A stretch of DNA of 64,000 nucleotides, from the NCBI GenBank assembly GCA_002340255.1, contig DDLS01000099.1, positions 1 through 64,000 of the forward strand, written 5' to 3'. This document shows, in pieces, positions 25,778 through 34,292 of the stretch. The first letter of the stretch is position 1. Each line of letters begins with the position of its first letter. Position numbers and translations under genes: made by a program. The notes beneath the pieces are model-generated. The model ran no database searches and had not been told where the DNA came from. It was given only the letters and a program-made list of their open reading frames with translations. The stretch is from Cyanobacteria bacterium UBA2566. Its GTDB lineage: Bacteria; Cyanobacteriota; Cyanobacteriia; Cyanobacteriales; Desertifilaceae.

Positions 25778-26842
25778 ATGATCTTACCCGCAGACCTAAT
25801 TCGGCAATTCAAACAGAGCCAAACCCGTTTAACCGATCTTATCGATCGCTTCAGTCAAGCGAAAGTGTTAGTCGTTGGCGATTTGACCCTAGATGAATTC
25901 CTCACGGGTCAAGTAGAACGGCTCTCGAGAGAAGCCCCCGTTGTGATTTTGCGCCATGAGGAAACTAGCCAAATTCCTGGAGGAGGAGCCAACGCCGTTT
26001 ATAATTTGGCGAAATTGGGGGGTCAGGTTAAGGCAGTCGGTATCGTGGGGAAAGATGACCAAGGCCAGGCCCTACGGAGGATTTTTGAGGAAGCGGGCAT
26101 TAATACCCAAGGAATTTTAGTCGATGAAACCCGGCCAACGGTGACCAAAACTCGCATTTCTGGCCATGCTCGTCAGTCTGTAACGCAGCAAATTGTGCGC
26201 ATCGATCGCAAATCGGATCGGTTGCTAGACTTGCCTTTACAACAGGCATTAGCTCAGTATATCCAATCTCAGTTAGACCAAGTCGATGGGGTGATTTGTT
26301 CGGACTATGGCGATGGAGTCTTTCGGACTCAACCTGATGGGACGCTCTCTCCTGTAATTCCAGCCGTGTTAGGACACCAGCGGGTAATGGTGGATGCACA
26401 GAAGGAGTTGCCGCGCTATCAAGGGGTGACCTTGTTTACTCCCAATTTACCGGAGGCAGAACAAGCGGTGGGTTATGCCATTAATTCTCATGAGCAGTTA
26501 ATCCAAGCAGGGGAAGATTTGTTAAAAATGACTCAGGCTAGTCATATCTTGATTACTCGCGGAGATGAGGGGATGAGCTTGTTTACTGCCCAAGAACCGA
26601 TGGTTCATATTCCCGCGTTTAATCGTCGCCAGGTGTTTGATGTAACTGGAGCTGGGGATACGGTAATTGCCGCCGTCTCTTTGGCGTTGTGTGTGGGCGC
26701 TTCGTTCTGGGAGGCAACGGTTTTGGGTAATTTAGCAGCTTCTCTGGTCGTGCGCCAGTTTGGAACGGCAACTACTCAGGGTGAAGAGATGAAACAGGCT
26801 TTAGCGGATATGCTGGACAATGAAGCGGCTGATAGGGAATAG
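25778..26842 (+). CDS. PfkB-family sugar kinase, heptose-7-phosphate kinase-like (HldE/RfaE domain I)
   Basis: A ribokinase-fold kinase. KVLVVGDLTLDEFLTGQVERLSREAPVV matches the start of RfaE domain I, which phosphorylates D-glycero-D-manno-heptose 7-phosphate. Then come the substrate motif GGGANAVYNLAKLGG, the phosphate-region TPNLPEAE, LITRGDEGMSL, and the catalytic signature FDVTGAGDTVIAA with its Asp. No nucleotidyltransferase domain (RfaE domain II) is fused, so it covers one step only. The neighbour rfbB, 200 bases downstream, also makes activated sugars for surface polysaccharides. The exact sugar is inferred. Confidence 0.85.
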   Translation: MILPADLIRQFKQSQTRLTDLIDRFSQAKVLVVGDLTLDEFLTGQVERLSREAPVVILRHEETSQIPGGGANAVYNLAKLGGQVKAVGIVGKDDQGQALRRIFEEAGINTQGILVDETRPTVTKTRISGHARQSVTQQIVRIDRKSDRLLDLPLQQALAQYIQSQLDQVDGVICSDYGDGVFRTQPDGTLSPVIPAVLGHQRVMVDAQKELPRYQGVTLFTPNLPEAEQAVGYAINSHEQLIQAGEDLLKMTQASHILITRGDEGMSLFTAQEPMVHIPAFNRRQVFDVTGAGDTVIAAVSLALCVGASFWEATVLGNLAASLVVRQFGTATTQGEEMKQALADMLDNEAADRE

Positions 26843-26870
26843 GGAATAGGGAATAGGGAATAGGGAATAG
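26832..26870. repeat. heptameric tandem repeat (AGGGAAT x 5)
   Basis: Five perfect copies of AGGGAAT overlap the end of the kinase gene, whose stop codon TAG lies inside the first units. The array may therefore have set the present C-terminus of the protein. Confidence 0.9.
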
Positions 26871-27046
26871 ATCCCTGTGGTTGCTATAGTGATCGGGGGT
26901 GTAGGGGCGGGTTGTCCCAGATCTAGGTAACCGGCAACGGGGCAAGGGGCTTAGGGCCAATTGTTAAAAGCGTTATCCTGGAAAATAGAGATAAACCCGC
27001 CCCAATGTGCCCAATATAAGCGGTAAATTTAAGGATATTCAATCGT

Positions 27047-28120
27047 ATGGAAAATCGTAATCCTCGTCGTCTTTTGGTCACTGGTGGTGCGGGGTTTATT
27101 GGCTCGAATTTTGTTCAATATTGGTGCGATCGCTACCCGGAAGACCGTATGGTTGTCTTAGATGCGCTCACCTATGCGGGGAATTTGGCGAATTTAGAGC
27201 AAGTTAAGGATCGTCCTCAGTTTCGATTTGTACAAGGGGATATCGGCGATCGCTCCCTTATTGACCCACTCTTAGCTGAAGAGAACATTGATACCATTGC
27301 CCATTTTGCCGCCGAATCCCATGTAGACCGCTCCATCCTCGGCCCAGGGGCGTTTGTGCAAACCAATGTCGTCGGCACATTTACCCTCTTAGAAGCCTTC
27401 CGCCAGCATTATCCCACCCTACCTAACCAAAAAGGGCTATTTTTGCACGTCTCTACCGATGAAGTGTACGGCTCTTTAGGGCCCAACGATCCAGCGTTTC
27501 AAGAAACCACGCCCTATGCTCCCAACAGTCCCTATTCTGCCTCAAAAGCGGGGAGCGATCACTTAGTTCGTGCCTATTATCATACCTATGATTTCCCAAC
27601 TATTATTACCAATTGCTCCAATAATTATGGGCCCTATCAGTTCCCAGAAAAACTGATTCCCTTAATGACCATCAATACTTTGATCGGGAAAAATCTACCC
27701 GTTTATGGCGATGGACAAAATATCCGAGATTGGCTCTATGTGATTGACCATTGCAGCGCATTAGATGTAGTTATTCATCAAGGGAAACCGGGGGAAACGT
27801 ACAATGTGGGGGGCAATAATGAAGTCAAAAATATTGACTTAGTAACCATTTTATGCGATGTCATGGATGAACTCGCGCCCCAGCTTCCGGTTCGTCCCTG
27901 TCGCAACCTGATTACATTTGTTAAAGATAGACTCGGCCACGATCGCCGCTACGCGATCGATGCCACTAAAATTAAAACAGAATTAGGGTGGCAACCTTCT
28001 GTTACCGTGGAGGAAGGATTACGTCAAACCCTAAAATGGTACTTAGAACATCAAGATTGGTGGCAGCCTCTCTTGTCCCAAGAATATCAGGACTATTACC
28101 GCCAAGTTTACGAAGGGTAA
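27047..28120 (+). CDS. rfbB: dTDP-glucose 4,6-dehydratase
   Basis: Converts dTDP-glucose to dTDP-4-keto-6-deoxyglucose, the second step toward dTDP-rhamnose and other deoxysugars. The NAD-binding motif GGAGFIGSN is near the N-terminus. The catalytic STDEVYGSLG, YSPYSASKAGSDH (Tyr-x-x-x-Lys), NNYGPYQFPEKLIPL and VYGDGQNIRDWLYVIDH are all intact. Length 357 residues is normal. No rfbA, C or D is present here, so the pathway genes are dispersed. Confidence 0.95.
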   Translation: MENRNPRRLLVTGGAGFIGSNFVQYWCDRYPEDRMVVLDALTYAGNLANLEQVKDRPQFRFVQGDIGDRSLIDPLLAEENIDTIAHFAAESHVDRSILGPGAFVQTNVVGTFTLLEAFRQHYPTLPNQKGLFLHVSTDEVYGSLGPNDPAFQETTPYAPNSPYSASKAGSDHLVRAYYHTYDFPTIITNCSNNYGPYQFPEKLIPLMTINTLIGKNLPVYGDGQNIRDWLYVIDHCSALDVVIHQGKPGETYNVGGNNEVKNIDLVTILCDVMDELAPQLPVRPCRNLITFVKDRLGHDRRYAIDATKIKTELGWQPSVTVEEGLRQTLKWYLEHQDWWQPLLSQEYQDYYRQVYEG

Positions 28121-28123
28121 GCT

Positions 28124-28203
28124 CCCCTCATCCCCTAACCCTTTCTCCCGCAGGAGATGGGGAAAAGTCCCTCTCGGAGTGGCAGAGGGATTTAGGGAGA
28201 GTG
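28124..28203. repeat. cruciform-type intergenic repeat
   Basis: An outer inverted repeat CCCTAA (28133-28138) / TTAGGG (28192-28197) encloses two inner hairpins, TTCTCC...GGAGA and TCCCTC...GAGGGA, separated by GGGGAAAAG. This three-stem layout is seen in dispersed REP-like elements of cyanobacteria. It directly follows rfbB and could also end its transcript. Confidence 0.7.
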
Positions 28204-28244
28204 CATAACATAACGATCCACAACAGTATCTCTAGGTAACTCCA

Positions 28245-28703
28245 ATGACTCCCTACGAAAGAATCGCCTTATGGAATCAAAAAGCGGGAAAATCTCCCCT
28301 TTCTCCTGATGATGAAGCCTATTGGGTTTTATTAGAAAATCAGACCCAAAGAATTGAAGAAGAATTGCGCGAACTCAGGACAGCTTTGAAGAAAAGAAAC
28401 TTAGCCAAACTCCTTGATGCTGGATGTGATTTAGAGGTGGTGGTTTCGGGACTCAATTATATGTGTGGTCTAGAATACAAAAGTGCCATTCAACGGGTTT
28501 TAGACAATAATGAATTGAAAGTGGTCAAAGACCGTCAACTGGTAGAAGATTCGATTGAACCCTATCGTCAGAAAGGCATCGAAACGAAAATCGTAGAAGT
28601 TACGTTAGATGGTGAGTCTTACTATTCCCTCCATCGCGTAGAAGACGATAAAATTTTGAAACTTAACAACCATACTAAGGTCGATTTATCGGATATCATC
28701 TAG
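28245..28703 (+). CDS. MazG-like nucleoside triphosphate pyrophosphohydrolase family protein
   Basis: An all-alpha NTP-PPase-like protein, 152 residues. The metal-binding pattern is visible as RIEEELRELRTAL (about 36-48) followed by LLDAGCDLEVVVSGLNYMCG with spaced Asp/Glu (about 56-75), as in phage-type dNTP pyrophosphatases. The C-terminal 50 residues (VEVTLDGESYYSLHRVEDDKILK) are less conserved. The role may be cleaning damaged dNTPs or dUTP. It precedes the convergent GmrSD-type gene, so a link to defence against phage is possible but only inferred. Confidence 0.7.
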   Translation: MTPYERIALWNQKAGKSPLSPDDEAYWVLLENQTQRIEEELRELRTALKKRNLAKLLDAGCDLEVVVSGLNYMCGLEYKSAIQRVLDNNELKVVKDRQLVEDSIEPYRQKGIETKIVEVTLDGESYYSLHRVEDDKILKLNNHTKVDLSDII

Positions 28704-28763
28704 TATAATACTATTGATCCATTAACCATAGAATCTATGGCGATGAAATCATAGCCAACAAAA

Positions 28764-30560
28764 TTAAAGATTATCTAATCCCCAGACTTTCATCGCAATG
28801 TCAGCCAATATTTTCTGACGCTTTTCAATAGATTCATGATCCCACGATCTAAACTCCTTTAAGCCTAAATCTCCTAATGCACGATTTATTTGAGTATTAT
28901 GACCTACATGAAGTTGTTCTGCTAAGGAACGAGTTATTACTATTCTAGATTTTTTATACCCTTGTAGCTTTTCTTCATACGAGTTGTCAGAAACTGAACT
29001 ATTAATTGTTTTTTCTAGTAACGTTAGATTACCTAGCTTGTCAACATAGGGTAGTTTTGTAGACTGAGGTAATATATGTTCTATTGTAATTTGTTTATCT
29101 AAGTAGAAATCAAGAGATTCAGAATGCCCATAAGTTTTTTTTTCAACATATTGAGCTATTTTAGCTAATAGATAACGCAGTCGATATATTGCCAAGCTCT
29201 TTTGAGACATTTGTATTATACAGCGATAAAAATCTTCCTTGAGTTCCTTTAAGTTAGGAAAAATGTTTTGCTCTATAAAAGTATCTAGATCTTGATTAGT
29301 CTTAACGATTCTAAGTTTCTTTGACCAATAAGCAAATTGTCTAGTTACATTAACTTCTTTTTGTCTCGTTTTCTTAGTAATAGCAATTATAAAAGAGAGA
29401 TTTTCAATATAGTATGAAAGCCTTTCAAAAATAGATTTCTCTAAAAAGCGACCTGCTAAGGATAAAACCAAGTGAGATTTAAATTTACTTTGTATTTTAC
29501 ACATTGCTTTAAGATGTATGTTATCTGAGCCATCAGGATTTTTCCCTTGAGTTAATTTACCATAGTGATCGGCTCCTAGGATTAAATCATCAAGGAACTT
29601 TATCGGATCTCGATCAATACCTTCAGTTCTGCCATGCTTTAAAAACCATTCATAAATTTCTTCTTCTGGAAAGCTATTTGATAATTCTACGTCATAACTA
29701 GCCATTAAGTAATAGCGCAAAAAAGTCAATGGTTTTTGCTTGCTTTGATAAATATTTTTAAGGAAATCTTCCCATTTATTCGTCAAGATTTGCCAATGAC
29801 GATTTCTATCTATCTCGCGAGATGTATGAATGAAGAGATAATTTTTCAGTAAGTCAACAGGTGTTAAGCCAATTCCCCTGTCATTAATAGTTTCAAAAAC
29901 TTTCAATGCATTCTGTAAATCAGGAGTTTCTATTCTGATTAATTTTGTTCTATTGGCAATAGCTGTAGATGCTTTTTTGTAAATTTTAACTTCTTTCTCT
30001 AAATGTTCAGAGAAGAAAATTTTAATTAGTTTCCAGGCTTTGAATATGTTATTTGCAGATCCTGAAGAGTTTAATAGTTCTTTCTCCGGTACTTGACTAT
30101 GTAGCAGATATTCATCTAAAACCTTCTTACCATGTGTATCATATTGAAGGCATAATCGAGGTCTATCAACATCCTCACCGGTGTCGGTATTCTGAGTTGT
30201 TCCTTGCAAATAGTTTTCTATGGATTTTGAACTACTACCAAATTCTTGAATACAATCCCTAAGAACACAAAATATAAGATAGATAGTTGTTAACCTTTGT
30301 TGACCATCAATCAGTTGAAATGTGGGGATATCATCTGTAGAATCTGGATAGACAACAATCGAGCCTAAGAAATACTCAAACTCATTAGTTTCTCCTTCTT
30401 CTAAACCTAATCCTTCAAACAAATCTTTAAGTAGTTTTTCGATTTGACTTGCCTGCCAAACATATTCCCGTTGAAAATCTGGGACACTGTAGAAATCTTG
30501 AAATAATTGTGAGATACTTAAGTTGCTTGATTCAATGGTCGGAGTTGATGACATATGCAT
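28764..30560 (-). CDS. DUF262/DUF1524 protein, GmrSD-type restriction endonuclease
   Basis: A single-chain member of the GmrSD/type IV restriction group. The N-terminal DUF262 domain has VPDFQREYVW and FQLIDGQQRLTT (DGQQR at 85-89), the ParB-like nucleotide-binding part. The C-terminal DUF1524 domain has the HNH-like TIEHILPQ (EHILPQ at 494-499), LGNLTLLEKTIN and YEEKLQGYKKS. Homologues cut modified or foreign DNA. The gene is distinctly richer in A+T than its neighbours, with many TTA, ATA and AAA codons, and stands next to a Uma2 remnant. This suggests lateral gain. The second ATG at 30554 is an equally good start. Confidence 0.88.
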   Translation of the reverse strand: MHMSSTPTIESSNLSISQLFQDFYSVPDFQREYVWQASQIEKLLKDLFEGLGLEEGETNEFEYFLGSIVVYPDSTDDIPTFQLIDGQQRLTTIYLIFCVLRDCIQEFGSSSKSIENYLQGTTQNTDTGEDVDRPRLCLQYDTHGKKVLDEYLLHSQVPEKELLNSSGSANNIFKAWKLIKIFFSEHLEKEVKIYKKASTAIANRTKLIRIETPDLQNALKVFETINDRGIGLTPVDLLKNYLFIHTSREIDRNRHWQILTNKWEDFLKNIYQSKQKPLTFLRYYLMASYDVELSNSFPEEEIYEWFLKHGRTEGIDRDPIKFLDDLILGADHYGKLTQGKNPDGSDNIHLKAMCKIQSKFKSHLVLSLAGRFLEKSIFERLSYYIENLSFIIAITKKTRQKEVNVTRQFAYWSKKLRIVKTNQDLDTFIEQNIFPNLKELKEDFYRCIIQMSQKSLAIYRLRYLLAKIAQYVEKKTYGHSESLDFYLDKQITIEHILPQSTKLPYVDKLGNLTLLEKTINSSVSDNSYEEKLQGYKKSRIVITRSLAEQLHVGHNTQINRALGDLGLKEFRSWDHESIEKRQKILADIAMKVWGLDNL

Positions 30561-30704
30561 TAAGAGTTGATACGTTTGGTTCTCTTACTATAGTAACTTA
30601 ATTTACAAAGCAATGGTTCTACACCGATCATACACTATTTGTGGACTTTAAAATACACACTGGTTGGCAGCAACTTCTCAGGTTACTGGTTAACTAGGGC
30701 ACTT

Positions 30705-30893
30705 TCATAACCACAGATCGTAATCCATGCAGTGACGATAGGCGGTGCGAATTGTCCGGTTGTGTCCCATATCCCTAAGCATGGCTTGATAGGTTGACCA
30801 ACTAATAGGGGACAAAACTATAGTCTGGGTTAGCTTTCCCTCAAAATCATTAAGGTAGAGTTCATTTAGCTCATTAGACCGTTTGAAAATCAT
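30705..30893 (-). pseudogene. Uma2-family (DUF820) endonuclease-like protein, N-terminal remnant
   Basis: The piece LSPISWSTYQAMLRDMGHNRTIRTAYRH matches the N-terminal part of Uma2-family proteins, where a Trp/Tyr-rich helix and a lead-in to the first strand occur. The frame then ends after CMDYDLWL, before the catalytic PD-(D/E)xK core. A GTG at 30908 could extend the start by five codons. These genes are abundant and often broken in cyanobacteria. Confidence 0.6.
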
Positions 30894-30931
30894 GTCTGCG
30901 ATCGGCACCCGTTGCTTGTGGCTCTATTTTA

Positions 30932-31035
30932 TAGCGCTTTCTGCTTCGCGGACATAAACAAGCAAGAGGCAATAGGGAATGGGAACAACCGCGTGTTCGC
31001 TATTCCCCATCCCCTATGCCCTAGCGCCCAGTACT
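30932..31035. repeat. palindrome and heptamer repeat cluster
   Basis: The gap upstream of the vWA-macro gene's stop holds a palindrome-like AGCGCTTTCTGCTTCGCG (30932-30950), then GGCAATAGGGAATGGG and its near reverse complement CTATTCCCCATCCCC (30967-31015). The inverted STRR units could form a hairpin ending the minus-strand transcript. Confidence 0.55.
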
Positions 31036-31040
31036 ATAGA

Positions 31041-32849
31041 TTACAGAATGGCTTGATAACACTGGTAATTGCGATCGTCCCAACAGACAATAATCACTTG
31101 CTCGATCGCGGGCTGTTGTTGTAAGACTTGGCTAATGGTGCGTAGGGCGATAGAGGCGGCCCAGTCTGGAGGACATCCTAACGCACCAGTGGCAATGGAA
31201 GGGAAAGAGACAGTTTTTAATCCCTTTTGTACGACTAAATTGAGAGAATTGCGGTAACAGTTAGTCAGCCGTTCTTCTTCCTGAGCGCGCCCGTTTTGCC
31301 AACCGGGGCCGACTGTGTGAATGATAACTTGGGCAGGAAGGTTAAAAGCGGGAGTAATTTTGGCTTCTCCCACATCACAGGTCACGAGGGCGTTACAGGC
31401 TTGGCGTAATTCTGCCCCGGCGGCTCGGTGAATGGCGGCATCTACCCCAAATGTGCCGGTCATCAGAGGATTGGTAGCATTGACTATGGCATCGACTGCA
31501 ATTTGGGTAATGTCTCCTTTAACGACTTTAATTCGTCCTTGGATCTGTTGCCAGGGTTTTGCTGCTTGTCCGGAAGTCCCTACTCTCTTTTGGCGCTCTT
31601 GTTGATATTCTTCATAGCGGGACTGTCCCCACGCCCGAGAGCGACTATGGGATTCAAAATGACTGCGCTTTTGAAATTGCTCGTATTCCCGCCGTTTCAA
31701 GTTGGTACTCAAGGATTGTAAGGACTCTGATTCTTGATTCATCGCGGCGGATGCGGGAGCTGCCTGAATGAGTTCCATTCCTTTGGCGATGGTTTGTTCG
31801 GCGAGGTCATATTGCCCCAGTCTGGCTTGCTCGGCGGCTTCGTTTTTGGCACGAGCGGCGAGGAGAGCTGCAACTTCTTGTTGTACTTCTGGGTTAAAGG
31901 GAAATTCGTCTAAGCTTTGACGGTTAACCCAGGGTAGGCTGAGGGATTGATCGATTTGTTGGCGTGTACTGGTTTCGATATCATCCCAGGAAACGTGCAG
32001 GGTGAGGATTGAGGGGAGGGTTTGGGCGGGAACTTTGAGCCGCAGGGCAAGAGTGAAGGGATTGCCGGCAATGAGGTTAGGCAGTTGATATTGGCCGTTG
32101 GGAAGGGTTGCAAAGTCGTTGAAGATATCGAGCAGTTGTACTTGGGAGGGGAGGGTGAAGCTTAAAGTGACGTTTTTGCCCAAGGTTGCCATCAGACCTT
32201 GCAATTCCATGGCGAAAATGTCGGGCAGTTGGTCGGGACTTTCGATGTAGTAATAGTTGCCATCGCCACTGGCAGCGATCGCCTCTAATAGACTTTCATT
32301 ATAGTCATCGCCCACGCCCATTGTTGTTGTACTGACTCCTCTCTGGGCGAGTCCATGGACATCGGTGGAAATCACATCGGGGTTGGTTTCGCCCACGTTA
32401 GCAATGCCGTCTGAGAGCAAAATCACCCGGTTGAGGGAATTGGGTTTGAGATGTTGACTAACCTGTACGCCTCCTTCAATCCAACCCGCATGAAGGGCTG
32501 TTCCTCCACCGACCTTAATTTGTTCGATTTGTTGCAGGATATAGCGTTTGTTTTGTACGAGTTGACTGCGAACGGGGGTGTTAATATGGCTCTGAAAGGT
32601 AACGACACTAACGCGATCTCTCGGTTGCAATTGATTGACGGCATAGGCAGCCGCTTGTTTGGTGAAGGTGATTTTATTCCGATCTGCCATGGAACCGGAG
32701 CGATCCAGCACTAAGCTGAGATTGATGGGTGGCCGTTCGGAACTAACTTGAGGGGCAGGAGGGGTAAGGCGGATTAAAACATCTAAGGTGGTGGGGATTT
32801 CTGTGCATAAAGCTGCACGTAGGGGGATAAATTCGATCGCCGGTTGCAT
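31041..32849 (-). CDS. vWA-domain protein fused to a macrodomain
   Basis: An unusual fusion of 602 residues. The N-terminal half is a von Willebrand A domain with an intact MIDAS, DRSGS, at about residues 49-53, plus GGGTALHAGWIEGG and LLSDGIANVG. A beta-rich and helical middle section follows (to about 400), with VAALLAARAKNEAAEQARLGQYD. The last 167 residues (436-602) are a MacroD-like macrodomain: VVKGDITQIAVDAIVNATN, FGVDAAIHRAAG, HTVGPGW and FPSIATGALGCP. It could bind or remove ADP-ribose. The ATG at 32849 has a fitting GGAGAG 8 bases upstream; the TTG at 32864 lies before that site. It follows the MerR-like gene by 20 bases, so the two form an operon. Confidence 0.88.
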   Translation of the reverse strand: MQPAIEFIPLRAALCTEIPTTLDVLIRLTPPAPQVSSERPPINLSLVLDRSGSMADRNKITFTKQAAAYAVNQLQPRDRVSVVTFQSHINTPVRSQLVQNKRYILQQIEQIKVGGGTALHAGWIEGGVQVSQHLKPNSLNRVILLSDGIANVGETNPDVISTDVHGLAQRGVSTTTMGVGDDYNESLLEAIAASGDGNYYYIESPDQLPDIFAMELQGLMATLGKNVTLSFTLPSQVQLLDIFNDFATLPNGQYQLPNLIAGNPFTLALRLKVPAQTLPSILTLHVSWDDIETSTRQQIDQSLSLPWVNRQSLDEFPFNPEVQQEVAALLAARAKNEAAEQARLGQYDLAEQTIAKGMELIQAAPASAAMNQESESLQSLSTNLKRREYEQFQKRSHFESHSRSRAWGQSRYEEYQQERQKRVGTSGQAAKPWQQIQGRIKVVKGDITQIAVDAIVNATNPLMTGTFGVDAAIHRAAGAELRQACNALVTCDVGEAKITPAFNLPAQVIIHTVGPGWQNGRAQEEERLTNCYRNSLNLVVQKGLKTVSFPSIATGALGCPPDWAASIALRTISQVLQQQPAIEQVIIVCWDDRNYQCYQAIL

Positions 32850-32869
32850 AAAAACTCTCTCCAAAGCAA

Positions 32870-33505
32870 TTAGGGGTAACGCAGAGCTAAGAGGGCCTGG
32901 GCGATCGCTTGCACCAGGTTTTCCTGCTCTTGGGGGCTGGTGGGTAAGGTCACATCTGAGCGCAGATGGATTTCTAAACCCGGTAAAATTTCTAGGTGTT
33001 TCCAGTCTTCTGGGGCTGATTGTGTTGCCTCGGAAACCCGCGTGATTTTTTGACTAGGGGGACTGAGGTTTTGTTGGTTAGGGGGGGAGGTTTCTGGCGA
33101 TCGCTCTTTCACTTGTTGCAGAAAGGCTAAAGCCGGATTTGCTGGTTCTAAGGATAGTTGGATACCTCCCTGCAACAGGGACTCTAACTCAGTATTCGTT
33201 TTTGCTACTACAAACGATTGCATGGCACTAATGCCGAATCCCTCACTGAGTAATCGTCTGATTAACAACATCTGTAACAGATGGCGGTAAGTATAGCTGG
33301 CTCTCCTCCCCTGTTTTAATGGCTCATCCAGTAATCCTTGGCTGGCATAATGACGCACTAAACGAGGGTTGACCTCTTCACGCGATCGCCGAGACTGGGA
33401 TTTTTGATCTGGTAAGAATTGAGGCAACAACTCATTTAACACCTGAGCAAATTCCTCTAGAGACCAGAGGGGCTGCTCTCGTGAAAGCTGTTGCAATGTT
33501 TTCAT
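32870..33505 (-). CDS. MerR-like DNA-binding regulator
   Basis: Residues 45-100 carry a MerR-type winged helix: VNPRLVRHYASQGLLDEPLKQGRRASYTYRHLLQMLLIRRLLSEGFGI. Unlike classic MerR proteins the helix-turn-helix starts some 45 residues in, after a leader with LWSLEEFAQVLNELLPQFLP, and the usual long dimer helix is replaced by a Pro/Ser-rich linker. The C-terminus (LEILPGLEIHLRSDVTLP) is unfamiliar and could sense a signal. It is the first gene of a two-gene operon with the vWA-macrodomain fusion, so it probably controls that gene. Confidence 0.78.
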   Translation of the reverse strand: MKTLQQLSREQPLWSLEEFAQVLNELLPQFLPDQKSQSRRSREEVNPRLVRHYASQGLLDEPLKQGRRASYTYRHLLQMLLIRRLLSEGFGISAMQSFVVAKTNTELESLLQGGIQLSLEPANPALAFLQQVKERSPETSPPNQQNLSPPSQKITRVSEATQSAPEDWKHLEILPGLEIHLRSDVTLPTSPQEQENLVQAIAQALLALRYP

Positions 33506-33803
33506 AGTTCAAGTCTAGCAATTACAATTAAAAGTGTCAATATCAAAATAAAATGTAAAGATAGAGAAGGGACTTAAGCCCTTTGCTCCTGATCTATAAC
33601 GCTTTGCACTAGAGAATACGATTGTGGGACATGGCTTTAGGGATTGGATAAGGTATAACAGAGAAAGAATCGGTTAGACTCCGGTTCAATACTGAAATCT
33701 AGCTGCCATAACCTATTCCCCATTCCCTATTCCCCATTCCCTAGCGCGCAGCGCCATACTCCATAACAGCACAATGTGCTATCACTGACTTGAGTGTGAA
33801 AAA
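33506..33803. other. intergenic repeat cluster without genes
   Basis: No gene is seen. The stretch holds palindrome-family elements near 33596 (ATAACGCTTTGCACTAG), 33743 (CTAGCGCGCAGCGCCA) and 33767 (ACAGCACAATGTGCT), and a run of CATTCCCTATTCCC heptamers (33718-33742). The MerR-like gene's promoter should lie at the left end. Confidence 0.6.
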
Positions 33804-33829
33804 ATGGGTTAGCCCCTTGGCCAACCCAT
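33804..33829 (-). terminator. rho-independent terminator of the Nfu gene
   Basis: ATGGGTTaGCC and GGCcAACCCAT form a hairpin. On the minus strand it is followed by a TTTTTTC run, the classic terminator layout, about 135 bases after the Nfu stop codon. Confidence 0.8.
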
Positions 33830-33963
33830 CTTCAGAATATAGAGCAGTAGAAGCTCAGGTATAAGTTAGGTTATCGATGGTCGGTAATAGCTGAAATTTA
33901 CTTACACAAAGGTTTATGACCTGCGATGATCCATTACCGATGATCCACGACCAGCGCAGTGCG

Positions 33964-34218
33964 CTAGAGAACCTGTTCCACTTCAGAAATTTCTGGAATA
34001 AATTCGCGTAAACGACGCTCAATTCCCATTTTCAGGGTCATTGCCGAACTCGGACAAGATCCACAAGCACCTTGTAAACGGAGTTTAACAATGGGGCCAT
34101 CAATTTGGTCGAGTTCCACATTCCCTCCATCAGCCATTAGGTAAGGACGGAGATCGTCTAAAACCGCTTCCACATTGTCTTCGGTTAGTTCCAGGGGAGG
34201 AGTTAAAGTGCTAGACAT
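33964..34218 (-). CDS. NifU-like iron-sulfur scaffold (Nfu domain)
   Basis: A stand-alone C-terminal NifU domain of 84 residues: VEAVLDDLRPYLMADGGNVEL and GACGSCPSSAMTLKMGIERRL. The Cys pair C52-x-x-C55 binds a transient 4Fe-4S cluster passed to target proteins. In cyanobacteria a short Nfu of this kind is the main scaffold for photosystem I clusters, so it is likely essential. A terminator follows at 33804-33829. Between it and the DUF3386 gene upstream are 74 bases. Confidence 0.95.
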   Translation of the reverse strand: MSSTLTPPLELTEDNVEAVLDDLRPYLMADGGNVELDQIDGPIVKLRLQGACGSCPSSAMTLKMGIERRLREFIPEISEVEQVL

Positions 34219-34292
34219 AGACTTGATTCACCACAATGGACGTAAAATTCCTTCAATTATCTTAACGCGATTCTTGCAATTCGGCGATCGCT

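Noticed and set aside
26832..26870. Regular direct repeats that could suggest a CRISPR array
   Set aside because: The unit is only 7 bases with no spacers; it is an STRR array. No cas genes or 25-40 base repeats with spacers are seen anywhere in the window.
28764..30560. DUF262 gene considered as part of a BREX or DISARM system
   Set aside because: No methyltransferase, helicase or other system genes are next to it; only the single-chain GmrSD-like architecture is supported.
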